Positions 17,635 to 24,451 of a stretch of DNA of 24,501 nt are shown here, one piece after another; positions within the stretch are counted from its first letter, which is position 1, and each line of letters begins with the position of its first letter. Source of the DNA: a virus; the IMG/VR virus record IMGVR_UViG_3300025840_000235, positions 1 to 24,501 of that record; one strand, 5' to 3'. The position numbers were made by a program, and so were the translations under genes. A model generated the notes under the pieces. It was given only the letters and a program-made list of their open reading frames with translations. It was not told the origin of the DNA and did not search any database.

Positions 17635-17705
17635 TACCTATTCTCCTGTTAACAGTATTTAGGTACGCTATATAGAAATTATTACAGATTATTTTAAAAT
17701 GTGTG
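17635..17705 (-). other. AT-rich gap with a 10-bp palindrome
   Basis: 71-nt space between the portal and protease genes. It holds CTGTTAACAG (17646-17655) next to the protease SD and AT-rich DNA with TATATAG-like stretches. A promoter or processing site for the protease/capsid genes is possible but not demonstrable by eye. Confidence 0.3.
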
Positions 17706-20700
17706 TTATTTGATAGGTTTTATAACTTTTAGTTTTGATATAGGCATAGTCACTTTTCTATCTGTTTTTTTGTGACTCCCGTCTTCCATTATTGCATAAA
17801 CTTGCATTGTTGCTTCTTTCTTTTCACTATTAACAGAAGTAACAATTCCATGGACTGTTGATGGTGGGTCTGGGTCTTTATTAATAGACCAACTTACAGA
17901 TTGTCCTACTCTAACAGAACTTGCTTTTTCTTCAATATCTCCAGATTTTTTAGAACTTAATGGATGATTGCTAGGTAATAAATCTTGGTCATATGGTTTT
18001 CTTTTAAATCTACCAGTTCTTAATGCGTGTAAGAAACCGTTAACTCTTGCCAATCCCCACTGGTCAGCTCCTGTTACATTTCCTCTAACTGAACCAGGGT
18101 TAGTGCGATAAGCACCTACACCTCTGTTAAAGACAGATGTTAATGTTCTAAGGTTGGCTCTATACTTTGGATTTTTAGCATTGTGGTCTTTTACTTTTTC
18201 AACTAAAGCTTTTCTTACTCTAGATGAAACTGCTTTTGTCTCAGCTAATTTTTCTTCATAAATTTCATCAGCCATATTTTCAGCAGCTTTTCTTCTAGCT
18301 CTAACAACTTTCTTTTGGTCATTAACTATTTTCTTCATTGCAGAAACGCCAATGTTGGAAACACCGCCCCATTTAATATTTGCAATAGTTCCATTAAGTC
18401 TGTTATTACCTTGATGTCTTCCCATATAACGTTCTCTTCTTCTGACCCAGTTAAGAACTGATTCACTTCTATCACCAGATTTATATTTAGTCCAGTTTCT
18501 AAAAGCATCATTACCCGTAAATGATGTAGGAGGATTACCACCGTTACCAGCTCTTCTCCAAATCTCAGGCCAATTTTCTTTTAGGTCTCTTGCATATCCG
18601 TATGGAAATTGTTTATATTTTGAATTTGATATTGAAACTTGTTTGTCATCTCCTGGACTAGGAAAGTTAGTTCTATCTTTTTTAGGTTTTTCTTTCTTAA
18701 TATTTTCTGGCTCTATACTAAATTGTGATTCCATAATAACTTCTGCTTCTTCTAAGCTAACTTTAAGTTCTTCCATTATATCAACTAGATAAGATTTTTT
18801 TGACCTTTCTAACTGCTCATGTGTAGCACAAGGCATATAGTAAGTTGTTCCTCTTACATCGTGCTCATGATATCCAGAACATCCCATTTCTTCTGCTCTT
18901 CTTTCAGCAGCTTCAATTGTGTCATACATAAACATATTGCTAGAAGTATTTCTATCTGGGTGTGCAGATTTTATTAACTTATCGTAGTCTTCGTCATTTT
19001 TGCAAGGCATATAAAACTTACCTGCTGGTCCTCTGTCAACAATATGATATCCATCACAACCTAATTCTTTTGCTCTTGCTGTAGCTTCTTCAGGAGTAGT
19101 ATAAGTATCAGCCATTACTGGTGCTGCAGCTTTTTTACCTAAGTAAGCTTCTGCTTCTTTTTCTGTATCAAAACATTTAATAACTTTTCCTGTGTCATGA
19201 CTTATTACACAGTATGCACCATTAGGCATCTTAGCAATATACTTTTCTTCATTACGAGGTTCTTCAGTTTGTTGTATTCTGTCTGCTCTTGGAGATTCAG
19301 CTGGAACTGCTGTTAAATTTAAAATATCTTTTACTTCAGGTAATTCAGATAAGCCAGCTGCTTGTAAAGGTTGACCCTCTTGTTCAGCTTGTGCTTGTTG
19401 TCTGTTTGCTTCAGGCATATCATTTAATATTGCATTACCATCAGCATCTACTTGAATCATGTTTAATGGTCTTAGATATACAGCATGTCTTTCGTCAACA
19501 TCCAAACCTACAACTTGTCTAGCTTCTCCGATTGTTATCCAACCACCAGATACACCCATGTTTACTCTCTTGTAAAGATTGTCTACATCAGTTTGTAAAG
19601 CTCTAACAGACTGTATATCATAATCACACATTTTTCCGTTATCACCAAAATCAGGTATAAGTAATTGATGAGTTAATTCGTTAGCAACTGTTCTCCACAT
19701 TGGTACTAGTTTTTGCTCTGTAAAAAATTCTTTAAGTTCTTTTGTATTATTGTAGGTCGCTGAATTCAATCCAGCCCCGAGGCCGGCGAGTATAGCGGGC
19801 ACTCCTAAAACCGCAGATACTCTTTCTTCTGGTATTCTTCTTAGTTCTGCTAATTTCATTTGGTCTGGTGTAAAAGAAACTACTTCAACATTCATTGCAC
19901 CAGATAAAACCATAGGAGCACCTCTGTTGGCTCCTCCAAACTTTTCTTTGTACATTGCAGAGATAGCTTCTGCTTCTTCTTTAGTAGGACCACCATAACC
20001 ATCACTTCTAGGTGTAAGAACTACACCCGGTACAGCCATATTGTTCAATAGAGCAGTTGTGAACTGTCCAGCTGATTCGTCACCTAAGATTTCTCTTAGT
20101 ACTGATTTAAGTGGTGCGTGTCCTCTTCTGTGGTCATTAGGGTCAATTCCTTGTCGGATATGTACCATATCTTTAACATCTATTTTTACAAATTCACCTT
20201 TTCCATATGTGTAGTATTCATAATGAGTAATTAATTGTTGTTCATTTCCTCTTACTTCTACAAGATGGGGCATTAAAGGAATAAGTTCTACAACTTTACC
20301 CTGTTTATTTCTGTTTTTATAAAGAAATGAGTCTCCATTTGTATTTAAAGCTAAAACAATATAGTGAGACAGTAAGTTATGAGACATAAATGGATTAGGT
20401 CTTCTAAGAAGTTCTGCTAATGGGTGAGAATAATCTACTTCTCTATCACCAAATGTTTGGTCTCTTTTTACTACTTGAAGTTGAGGTTCAGCGAATGAGG
20501 TAGCTAAAACATTGAGACATGCTGTTACAGCTGAGTTACCAGAACCATCTCCTATTTCTTTTAGTTTGTCTGCTTCCCAAAAACCTGATGTGGTATTATA
20601 ACCATAAATTGAGGCATCATTGCCAAATAACTGATTGTAATTTGATTGTACTTTACTTTCGTTACGTCTTGAAGGCGTAATAAAATCTAAAGCTTTTTGT

Positions 20701-20720
20701 AATCTGCTCTTTTCTTCCAA
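17706..20720 (-). CDS. Portal protein with long multi-module C-terminus
   Basis: 1004 aa, more than twice the usual portal. Residues 1-430 are an HK97-family portal: VTACLNVLATSFAEPQLQVV, then HPLAELLRRPNP, ALNTNGDSFLYKNR, PEERVSAVLGVPA and GWITIGEARQVVGL. Further modules follow. About 490-525 is a YCVISHDTGKVIKCF unit. Two related repeats lie at about 537-571 and 597-630 (EEA..RA.E.GC.GYH....YMPC). About 700-800 has FPYGYARDLKENWPEIWRR. About 860-905 has FNRGVGAYRTNPGSVRGNV and LARVNGFLHALRTGRF, a module I associate with marine phage proteins. About 934-1000 is a Tudor-like VGQSVSWS...HGIVTSV segment. The start is TTG at 20720, with no in-frame ATG until deep in the conserved domain. It begins 15 nt after the terminase stop. 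Confidence 0.9.
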   Translation of the reverse strand: MEEKSRLQKALDFITPSRRNESKVQSNYNQLFGNDASIYGYNTTSGFWEADKLKEIGDGSGNSAVTACLNVLATSFAEPQLQVVKRDQTFGDREVDYSHPLAELLRRPNPFMSHNLLSHYIVLALNTNGDSFLYKNRNKQGKVVELIPLMPHLVEVRGNEQQLITHYEYYTYGKGEFVKIDVKDMVHIRQGIDPNDHRRGHAPLKSVLREILGDESAGQFTTALLNNMAVPGVVLTPRSDGYGGPTKEEAEAISAMYKEKFGGANRGAPMVLSGAMNVEVVSFTPDQMKLAELRRIPEERVSAVLGVPAILAGLGAGLNSATYNNTKELKEFFTEQKLVPMWRTVANELTHQLLIPDFGDNGKMCDYDIQSVRALQTDVDNLYKRVNMGVSGGWITIGEARQVVGLDVDERHAVYLRPLNMIQVDADGNAILNDMPEANRQQAQAEQEGQPLQAAGLSELPEVKDILNLTAVPAESPRADRIQQTEEPRNEEKYIAKMPNGAYCVISHDTGKVIKCFDTEKEAEAYLGKKAAAPVMADTYTTPEEATARAKELGCDGYHIVDRGPAGKFYMPCKNDEDYDKLIKSAHPDRNTSSNMFMYDTIEAAERRAEEMGCSGYHEHDVRGTTYYMPCATHEQLERSKKSYLVDIMEELKVSLEEAEVIMESQFSIEPENIKKEKPKKDRTNFPSPGDDKQVSISNSKYKQFPYGYARDLKENWPEIWRRAGNGGNPPTSFTGNDAFRNWTKYKSGDRSESVLNWVRRRERYMGRHQGNNRLNGTIANIKWGGVSNIGVSAMKKIVNDQKKVVRARRKAAENMADEIYEEKLAETKAVSSRVRKALVEKVKDHNAKNPKYRANLRTLTSVFNRGVGAYRTNPGSVRGNVTGADQWGLARVNGFLHALRTGRFKRKPYDQDLLPSNHPLSSKKSGDIEEKASSVRVGQSVSWSINKDPDPPSTVHGIVTSVNSEKKEATMQVYAIMEDGSHKKTDRKVTMPISKLKVIKPIK

Positions 20721-20735
20721 AATATATTCCCAGTA

Positions 20736-21950
20736 TTAAAAAGCTTCCCAACTTCTTCTTTGCTGCAAAGTTGAGGCAGCTAGTCCCAGTGCGTCCACCA
20801 TGTCGTCATTTTTGCCGACAGGGAACGTTAACAGCTCTCTTTCTAAGTCTGCTAACCAAGGTGCGTCTTTTCTAAACAAGATGTCACCTGCCTCCATCCT
20901 AGCTGATAGCGGTAAACTTTTGGTTATTTTATCTTTTTCTGCTCTTATTTCTCTAACTCTTAAACCAGACCTTCCAGCTTCTTGAATGAATGGTTTTGAT
21001 AGACCTTGATTTTCAATACAGATATGAGACCAGTTATTTTGGCTTGCTAATCTTTTAGCTTCAGGAATAATATCAGGAGATTCCATTTTTCTCCTTACTA
21101 CATCTTCTACATAAAGTTTTCCGTTTGCTTGAGCAAAACTTATTATTACTGTGTAGTCACTTCTTTCTTCAGTAGTTACAGCAACGTCTAATGTTCCAAA
21201 GTGTTGCATATCTCTTGGTGCAAAGTTATTACCACCACCTACGTAGTTACCATTAGGCATAACATCATAATAGGAAAACCATTCCTGCTTGAATAAACCT
21301 TGACCTGCTTCAATAAACTCTGCCATGTACTCTTGAGCAAAAACAATAGAACCAACTTCTTCTTTGGCTGCTTCAACTTCTTCTGGGTCAATATTTGGAT
21401 TGTCTACAGTTGAATAATGAAATCTTTCCCAATCTTCTCTTTCTTCTGCGTTTTGCCATAAATCATAAAACCAATTACCAATACCAAGGGGAGTAGAAAT
21501 AAATAAAGCAGAACCTTTTCTTTCAGTTAATGTAGGACGTAGTACTTCTTGCCAGACTTCAGGTTTTACGAAAGCTGCCTCATCAATAACGATAAAGTCT
21601 AAACCTTCACCTCTTAATCTTTGCGGATTATCAGCAGACTTACAAGCAATAAAACCACCATTAGGAAACTGTACTTCCATATTGGCGATTGAAATTTTTG
21701 GTTCAATTTCTTTAGGAAAGGAAAGTGCTGCAGCTTCTAACGCCCTCCAGCCAACACGAGCAATAGCAAAAGTAGGAGCAACCCACCAAGCTCTACCGCC
21801 TGCCAAGGCAGTTTCGATGCATAATTGAACACCGAGTCTAGTTTTACCAAACCTGCGACCAGCACAAAGAATCTTCCACCTTGCTTCACTATCTGCAACA
21901 GCTCTCTGCGCATCATGTAATCCAGGAAGTTTCGGCGCATATTTAGCCAT
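20736..21950 (-). CDS. terL: Large terminase subunit (packaging ATPase/nuclease)
   Basis: 404 aa, near full length for a compact TerL. The ATPase domain has Walker A AGRRFGKT (30-37), Walker B DFIVIDEAA (Asp123-Glu124) and coupling motif FISTPLG (150-156). The C-terminal RNase H-like nuclease has acidic residues at LDVAV (Asp255), ICIENQG (Glu313) and NDDMVDALG (Asp383/Asp386). It cuts concatemeric DNA and pumps it into the prohead through the portal encoded next. The ATG at 21950 overlaps the 70-aa upstream gene by 8 nt and has no good SD, so it is probably translationally coupled. No recognisable small terminase subunit precedes it. Confidence 0.96.
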   Translation of the reverse strand: MAKYAPKLPGLHDAQRAVADSEARWKILCAGRRFGKTRLGVQLCIETALAGGRAWWVAPTFAIARVGWRALEAAALSFPKEIEPKISIANMEVQFPNGGFIACKSADNPQRLRGEGLDFIVIDEAAFVKPEVWQEVLRPTLTERKGSALFISTPLGIGNWFYDLWQNAEEREDWERFHYSTVDNPNIDPEEVEAAKEEVGSIVFAQEYMAEFIEAGQGLFKQEWFSYYDVMPNGNYVGGGNNFAPRDMQHFGTLDVAVTTEERSDYTVIISFAQANGKLYVEDVVRRKMESPDIIPEAKRLASQNNWSHICIENQGLSKPFIQEAGRSGLRVREIRAEKDKITKSLPLSARMEAGDILFRKDAPWLADLERELLTFPVGKNDDMVDALGLAASTLQQRRSWEAF

Positions 21951-22155
21951 TCTCTAACTTTGACTTATTTTTACGAAGAAGTTCAATATTTTTTTCTATT
22001 TGCATAACTTGTTGTCTCCAAACCATATGCTGTTGTTCATCTTGAAGTCTAGAGGGTTCTACTAAAGACAAGCTAAAGTGTTGTCCCTCCATTTGTTTTA
22101 ATTGATTTGTGATAATTGTAATTTTATCTTCTTCTGAAATGTGTTCGTAATCCAT
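21943..22155 (-). CDS. 70-aa helical protein upstream of terL
   Basis: Gln/Glu/Lys-rich and probably all helical (DKITIITNQLKQMEGQHFSL, then RQQVMQIEKNIELLRKNK), likely a coiled coil. AGGAG lies just 3 nt before the ATG, an unusually tight spacing. Its end overlaps terL. By position it could be a minimal terminase-partner protein, but it has no DNA-binding motif I can see. Similar small coiled-coil proteins next to TerL occur in other phages without a known function. Confidence 0.65.
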   Translation of the reverse strand: MDYEHISEEDKITIITNQLKQMEGQHFSLSLVEPSRLQDEQQHMVWRQQVMQIEKNIELLRKNKSKLENG

Positions 22156-22161
22156 ATACTC

Positions 22162-22401
22162 CTACCATCTGTATTTTGTCTTTTTTGCTTTTTCAACCTG
22201 AGCAAAACTTTTTTCACTTAATGTTGAAGGGTCTTGTGTAAATTCTACATCCATAGGAGTCTCAAATGTGACATTTTTTGAAATTTGTCTTTTGCAAATA
22301 AAAGAATCTTTAGGACACAAAATTTCTGGGTCATCTGTAATTTTATGTTCTATTTCATAAACGTGTTCACAAAGTAAACACTTATAATCGTATCTAGGCA
22401 T
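22162..22401 (-). CDS. FmdB-like zinc-ribbon protein
   Basis: 79 aa. The N-terminus MPRYDYKCLLCEHVYEIEH matches the start of the FmdB/CxxC zinc-ribbon family (C8-x2-C11). The second metal pair is altered: C29 and C36 are separated by six residues, where the family usually has C-x2-C, followed by the usual Lys-Arg-x-Ile-Ser. The rest is polar and of unknown role. The start overlaps the HNH gene end by 8 nt, with GGGAG shortly upstream inside that gene. Small zinc ribbons beside phage packaging genes are common. Confidence 0.7.
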   Translation of the reverse strand: MPRYDYKCLLCEHVYEIEHKITDDPEILCPKDSFICKRQISKNVTFETPMDVEFTQDPSTLSEKSFAQVEKAKKTKYRW

Positions 22402-22771
22402 ATCTCCCCAAGTAAGCTCTTACAAACTTAGTGTACTCTCTTTTTTGTCCAGATATAGTTTTGCCATCAAAAATATCGTGATGAAATTTACAAAAGATAG
22501 CAACATTACCTTCATCGTTCGAAATATTTCGATTCATGCCTCCCATTCCAATTCCAGTAATGTGTGCCATCTCCAACCATTGTGTAGTATCGCACTCGGG
22601 CCACTCACATCTATAGTTTGCTCGTTTTAATGCTTTTTCTCTAAGAGCTGATTTATTTATTTTTCCAGTACCTTCACGCTTTTTCTGACCCATACCGGAT
22701 ATACCAGAGTTTTCACTTCTTCTTTTTTTAAATTCTTCCCAAGTTTCATTTTCAGCATCCCAAGTTGTCAT
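22394..22771 (-). CDS. HNH endonuclease
   Basis: 125 aa from the ATG at 22771. Motifs: YRCEWPEC (C55, C60), LEMAHITG (H70), GNVAIFCKFHHDIFDG (N89, C94, H97/H98). This is the Cys-containing HNH nuclease type. I chose this start because ATGA links it to the SET gene stop; a TTG at 22783 would only add four residues. Family knowledge: HNH proteins encoded next to terminase (HK97 gp74 and others) assist specific DNA cutting during packaging. The short distance to terL supports that over a homing role. Confidence 0.85.
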   Translation of the reverse strand: MTTWDAENETWEEFKKRRSENSGISGMGQKKREGTGKINKSALREKALKRANYRCEWPECDTTQWLEMAHITGIGMGGMNRNISNDEGNVAIFCKFHHDIFDGKTISGQKREYTKFVRAYLGRYA

Positions 22772-23064
22772 ATTTGATACCAAGTATATTTTAAAGTAAG
22801 TTCTTCTCCTGATTGAATATCTTTAAAAGTTTCAAGATATACTTCTTCTTTTTTTAATACTGTTCTACAGTTAGGTTCATCTGAATGATTTACAAATCCT
22901 CCAAGTGGAGTTCTAATCCAACCATTCTCAAACCTCTCTGAAGCTACGTGAGATATTCCAAGATTAGTTCCTGCTGAAATAAATTCTTTTGCAAATAAAC
23001 CTAATCCTTCTATTTCTGATTGTTTAATAGTTAAACTATTAGGTAATGGTCTGTACTGTTTCAT
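22768..23064 (-). CDS. Compact SET-domain protein (putative protein-lysine methyltransferase)
   Basis: 98 aa. All core SET motifs are present: IEGLGLFAKEFISAG (residues 18-32), GGFVNHSDEPNC (55-66, SAM/catalytic pseudo-knot), and IQSGEELTLKY (83-93, with the conserved terminal Tyr93). It has a minimal SET-I region and no post-SET cysteines, like small bacterial SET proteins. Expected to transfer a methyl group from S-adenosylmethionine to a lysine; the target is unknown and could be a virion or host protein. It overlaps the HNH start (ATGA). No SD is visible, but TAATAT lies six bases before the ATG. Confidence 0.85.
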   Translation of the reverse strand: MKQYRPLPNSLTIKQSEIEGLGLFAKEFISAGTNLGISHVASERFENGWIRTPLGGFVNHSDEPNCRTVLKKEEVYLETFKDIQSGEELTLKYTWYQI

Positions 23065-23098
23065 AAAAATATATTAACAGAATTTGAAATTAGATACA

Positions 23099-23149
23099 GC
23101 TCTTCCTGAGAAGAGCCGATGATGGGAGGAGGTCGGTGTGGATGCCGAC
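23099..23149. other. GC-rich non-coding island with two hairpins
   Basis: In the 94-nt gap between the 75-aa gene and the SET gene lies a 51-nt stretch with 31 G/C (61%), against roughly one third in the surroundings. It holds GCTCTTC-CTGA-GAAGAGC (23099-23116, perfect 7-bp stem) and GTCGG/CCGAC (23132-23149, 8-nt loop). Between them is a purine-rich GATGATGGGAGGAGG. Neither hairpin is followed by a T-run. Candidates are a packaging (cos/pac) site, given HNH and terL downstream, or a structured RNA leader. Confidence 0.55.
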
Positions 23150-23158
23150 AATTTAACT

Positions 23159-23386
23159 TTAGCTCTTGGTACTTGAGAAAGTGGTATTTGAGGGTACCTT
23201 GATTAAAAATCTTTGGCTGTACCAATACATCAATGCAATTCTAATAGTATCTGGGTCGTCTTGCTTTGGAATATAAAATTCTTCAACTAACTGATTAGTT
23301 TTATAATATTCAACTAAGAAGTGTTCTTCGGTATCCCCTACTATTTTAAATCTGTTTTTGCTTGGAAAAATATAGTCTTTAATCAT
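23159..23386 (-). CDS. 75-aa protein of unknown function, first gene of late operon
   Basis: Not recognised. Starts MIKDYIFPSKNRFKIVGDTE and has a central FLVEYYKTNQLVEEFYIPK followed by DTIRIALMYWYSQRFLIK, so probably a small alpha/beta protein. There is no SD before the ATG at 23386; TATAGT ends 10 nt before it. It is the first gene after the intrinsic terminator and so may mark the start of the packaging/structural transcript. Confidence 0.65.
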   Translation of the reverse strand: MIKDYIFPSKNRFKIVGDTEEHFLVEYYKTNQLVEEFYIPKQDDPDTIRIALMYWYSQRFLIKVPSNTTFSSTKS

Positions 23387-23396
23387 CGTAATTGTA

Positions 23397-23407
23397 ACTA
23401 TATCATA
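23397..23407 (-). promoter_or_regulatory. Candidate late-operon -10 region
   Basis: The minus strand reads TATGATATAGT here, holding two overlapping -10-like hexamers (TATGAT and TATAGT), 10-15 nt before the ATG at 23386 and just after the terminator. No -35 match is evident; the expected region lies in the terminator stem. The arrangement fits a short-leader promoter, possibly dependent on an activator. Confidence 0.4.
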
Positions 23408-23421
23408 GGGGAGTGGTATTT

Positions 23422-23460
23422 AAAAAGAGAGTCCGCCTCACAGGACGGACTTGTCTCTTT
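23422..23460 (-). terminator. Intrinsic terminator of the whiB-exonuclease unit
   Basis: On the minus strand the arms AAAGAGA/TCTCTTT, GTCCG/CGGAC and an inner CCT/AGG fold into one long hairpin with a CAA bulge and a 3-nt loop. It is followed by a run of five T (23426-23422). It starts 66 nt after the exonuclease stop. The reverse orientation has a weaker T-run, so the minus strand is the likely direction. Confidence 0.8.
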
Positions 23461-23526
23461 CAGTACATACATACATAAACAACAAGGAGGCTATCTATGT
23501 AAAATAATTATTACACAATTTTGTTT
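23461..23526. other. Non-coding spacer with consensus SD followed by ATG-TAA
   Basis: This is the 3' untranslated part of the whiB-exonuclease transcript. It has ATAC repeats (CATACATACATA). On the plus strand AAGGAGG (23484-23490) stands six bases before ATG TAA (23497-23502). On the minus, transcribed strand this is CCTCCTT, identical to the anti-SD tail of 16S rRNA. No gene is seen. Confidence 0.4.
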
Positions 23527-24132
23527 TTATACAAAAATCCAATCAGGTTTTTCTTGTGCTGGTTTATCTTTGTAAAGAATTTGGAATATATTTGCAACTG
23601 CCATAGTATCTGCAACTGCGTCGTGTTCTAAATAATCTCCAAAACCAAATTCGTGATGTAAATGACTTAATGTATGACCTGAACATTCACTTCTACAGGT
23701 GTCAAAACATTTTGTTGGGGAATTAAAGTATTCTTTAGACATATCTTTAGTGCATAACCACTCATTAGTAAACATTGGTTTGTTGTAATAATCTAAAGTA
23801 TCCTCCATAACCTTTTTATCAAACTTAGCATTATGAGCTACAAATGTCTTTTTTCCTACTAAGCCTACTAATATTGGAAACAATTTATCAAAAGTTGGTG
23901 CATTTTCGCTATATTCTTTTTTTGGTGAAGCAAAAGACCATTCTAAATTAAAGTAAGCACTAGGGGGTTTGATGTAAGAGTGCGCAGATTCGAACTCTAA
24001 ACCGTCATACCATACTAATCCTATCTGTACTGCGTCTTGTTTTGGTACATTTTTGTCGAAATAGTATCTTCCTGCTAAATCTCTACCTGTTGTTTCAAAG
24101 TCTATAAAGATAAAATCACTTAGATTCTGCAT
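23527..24132 (-). CDS. DnaQ-like 3'-5' exonuclease (DEDDh)
   Basis: 201 aa from the ATG at 24132. Motifs: Exo I FIFIDFETTG (Asp11, Glu13), Exo II FVAHNAKFDKKV (Asp105), Exo III EHDAVADT (His170-x4-Asp175). This is the DEDDh pattern of DnaQ-type proofreading and RNase T-like exonucleases. I use this start because AAAGG precedes it at a good distance and the longer frame back to 24219 would lie within whiB. It still overlaps the end of whiB by 17 nt. Likely roles are phage DNA replication fidelity or recombination/repair. The middle carries several Cys residues (141-150) of unknown meaning. Confidence 0.9.
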   Translation of the reverse strand: MQNLSDFIFIDFETTGRDLAGRYYFDKNVPKQDAVQIGLVWYDGLEFESAHSYIKPPSAYFNLEWSFASPKKEYSENAPTFDKLFPILVGLVGKKTFVAHNAKFDKKVMEDTLDYYNKPMFTNEWLCTKDMSKEYFNSPTKCFDTCRSECSGHTLSHLHHEFGFGDYLEHDAVADTMAVANIFQILYKDKPAQEKPDWIFV

Positions 24133-24388
24133 TTTTACGCCTTTCTCTACGAATAGCTCTGCGTTCTCTCTCTGATTTACCTCCCCAAATACCAAATCTT
24201 TCTTTGCGTTCGACCGCATATTCTAAACATTCGGATTGGACTTTGCATTCGCCACAAATCTTTTTAGCAATAACTGTTGAACTTCCTCGCTCTGGAAAGA
24301 AATCATCTTGATTAACTCCCTTACAGTTAGCATATTTATAAAAACTAGGTACTGCTAGTAAATCAGCTAGTTCTGTATGTAAATCCAT
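24116..24388 (-). CDS. WhiB-like [4Fe-4S] transcriptional regulator
   Basis: 90 aa, a typical Wbl size. Four cysteines sit in the family pattern C22, C45-x2-C48-x5-C54 for the iron-sulfur cluster, followed by GIWGGKSERERR (66-77), the turn that contacts sigma factor region 4. A basic C-terminal tail (RRAIRRERRK) is for DNA binding. Known family: actinobacterial and actinophage regulators; phage WhiB proteins can interfere with host gene control and superinfection. It is the first gene leftward from the divergent region; no SD is seen, consistent with a leaderless mRNA. A LexA-type box lies 16 nt upstream of the ATG. Confidence 0.95.
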   Translation of the reverse strand: MDLHTELADLLAVPSFYKYANCKGVNQDDFFPERGSSTVIAKKICGECKVQSECLEYAVERKERFGIWGGKSERERRAIRRERRKNAESK

Positions 24389-24451
24389 ATATAGATACTG
24401 TACTAGAACATTTGTTCGAAAAAAAGGATTACAAAAAGGCTTATTAATATC
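24389..24451. promoter_or_regulatory. Divergent promoter region
   Basis: 63 nt between whiB (minus) and a plus-strand gene start. For whiB, TACAGT (24402-24397) lies 8 nt before the ATG and the -35 position would fall in a run of T (24425-24420), 17 nt upstream. The LexA-like box occupies the spacer. For the plus gene only an AT-rich TATTAAT at 24442-24448 is visible. Confidence 0.45.
24405..24418 (-). promoter_or_regulatory. Candidate LexA (SOS) box
   Basis: The minus strand reads CGAACAAATGTTCT. The actinobacterial/Bacillus SOS operator is CGAACRNRYGTTYG, and only the last base differs. The GAAC-N4-GTTC core is exact. It lies within the divergent region, overlapping the predicted whiB promoter spacer, where bound repressor would block RNA polymerase. 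Confidence 0.65.

Noticed and set aside
22772-22783. TTG start for the HNH gene
   Set aside because: The ATG at 22771 overlaps the SET stop as ATGA, the typical coupled arrangement. The TTG would add four uninformative residues.
23321-23575. Plus-strand 84-codon ORF across the terminator region
   Set aside because: It runs through a terminator hairpin and overlaps the ends of two minus-strand genes; its sequence shows no domain and its start has no SD.
24133-24219. Longer exonuclease N-terminus starting at 24219
   Set aside because: These 29 residues come from whiB sequence in another frame. The ATG at 24132 has a good SD and begins right before the Exo I motif.
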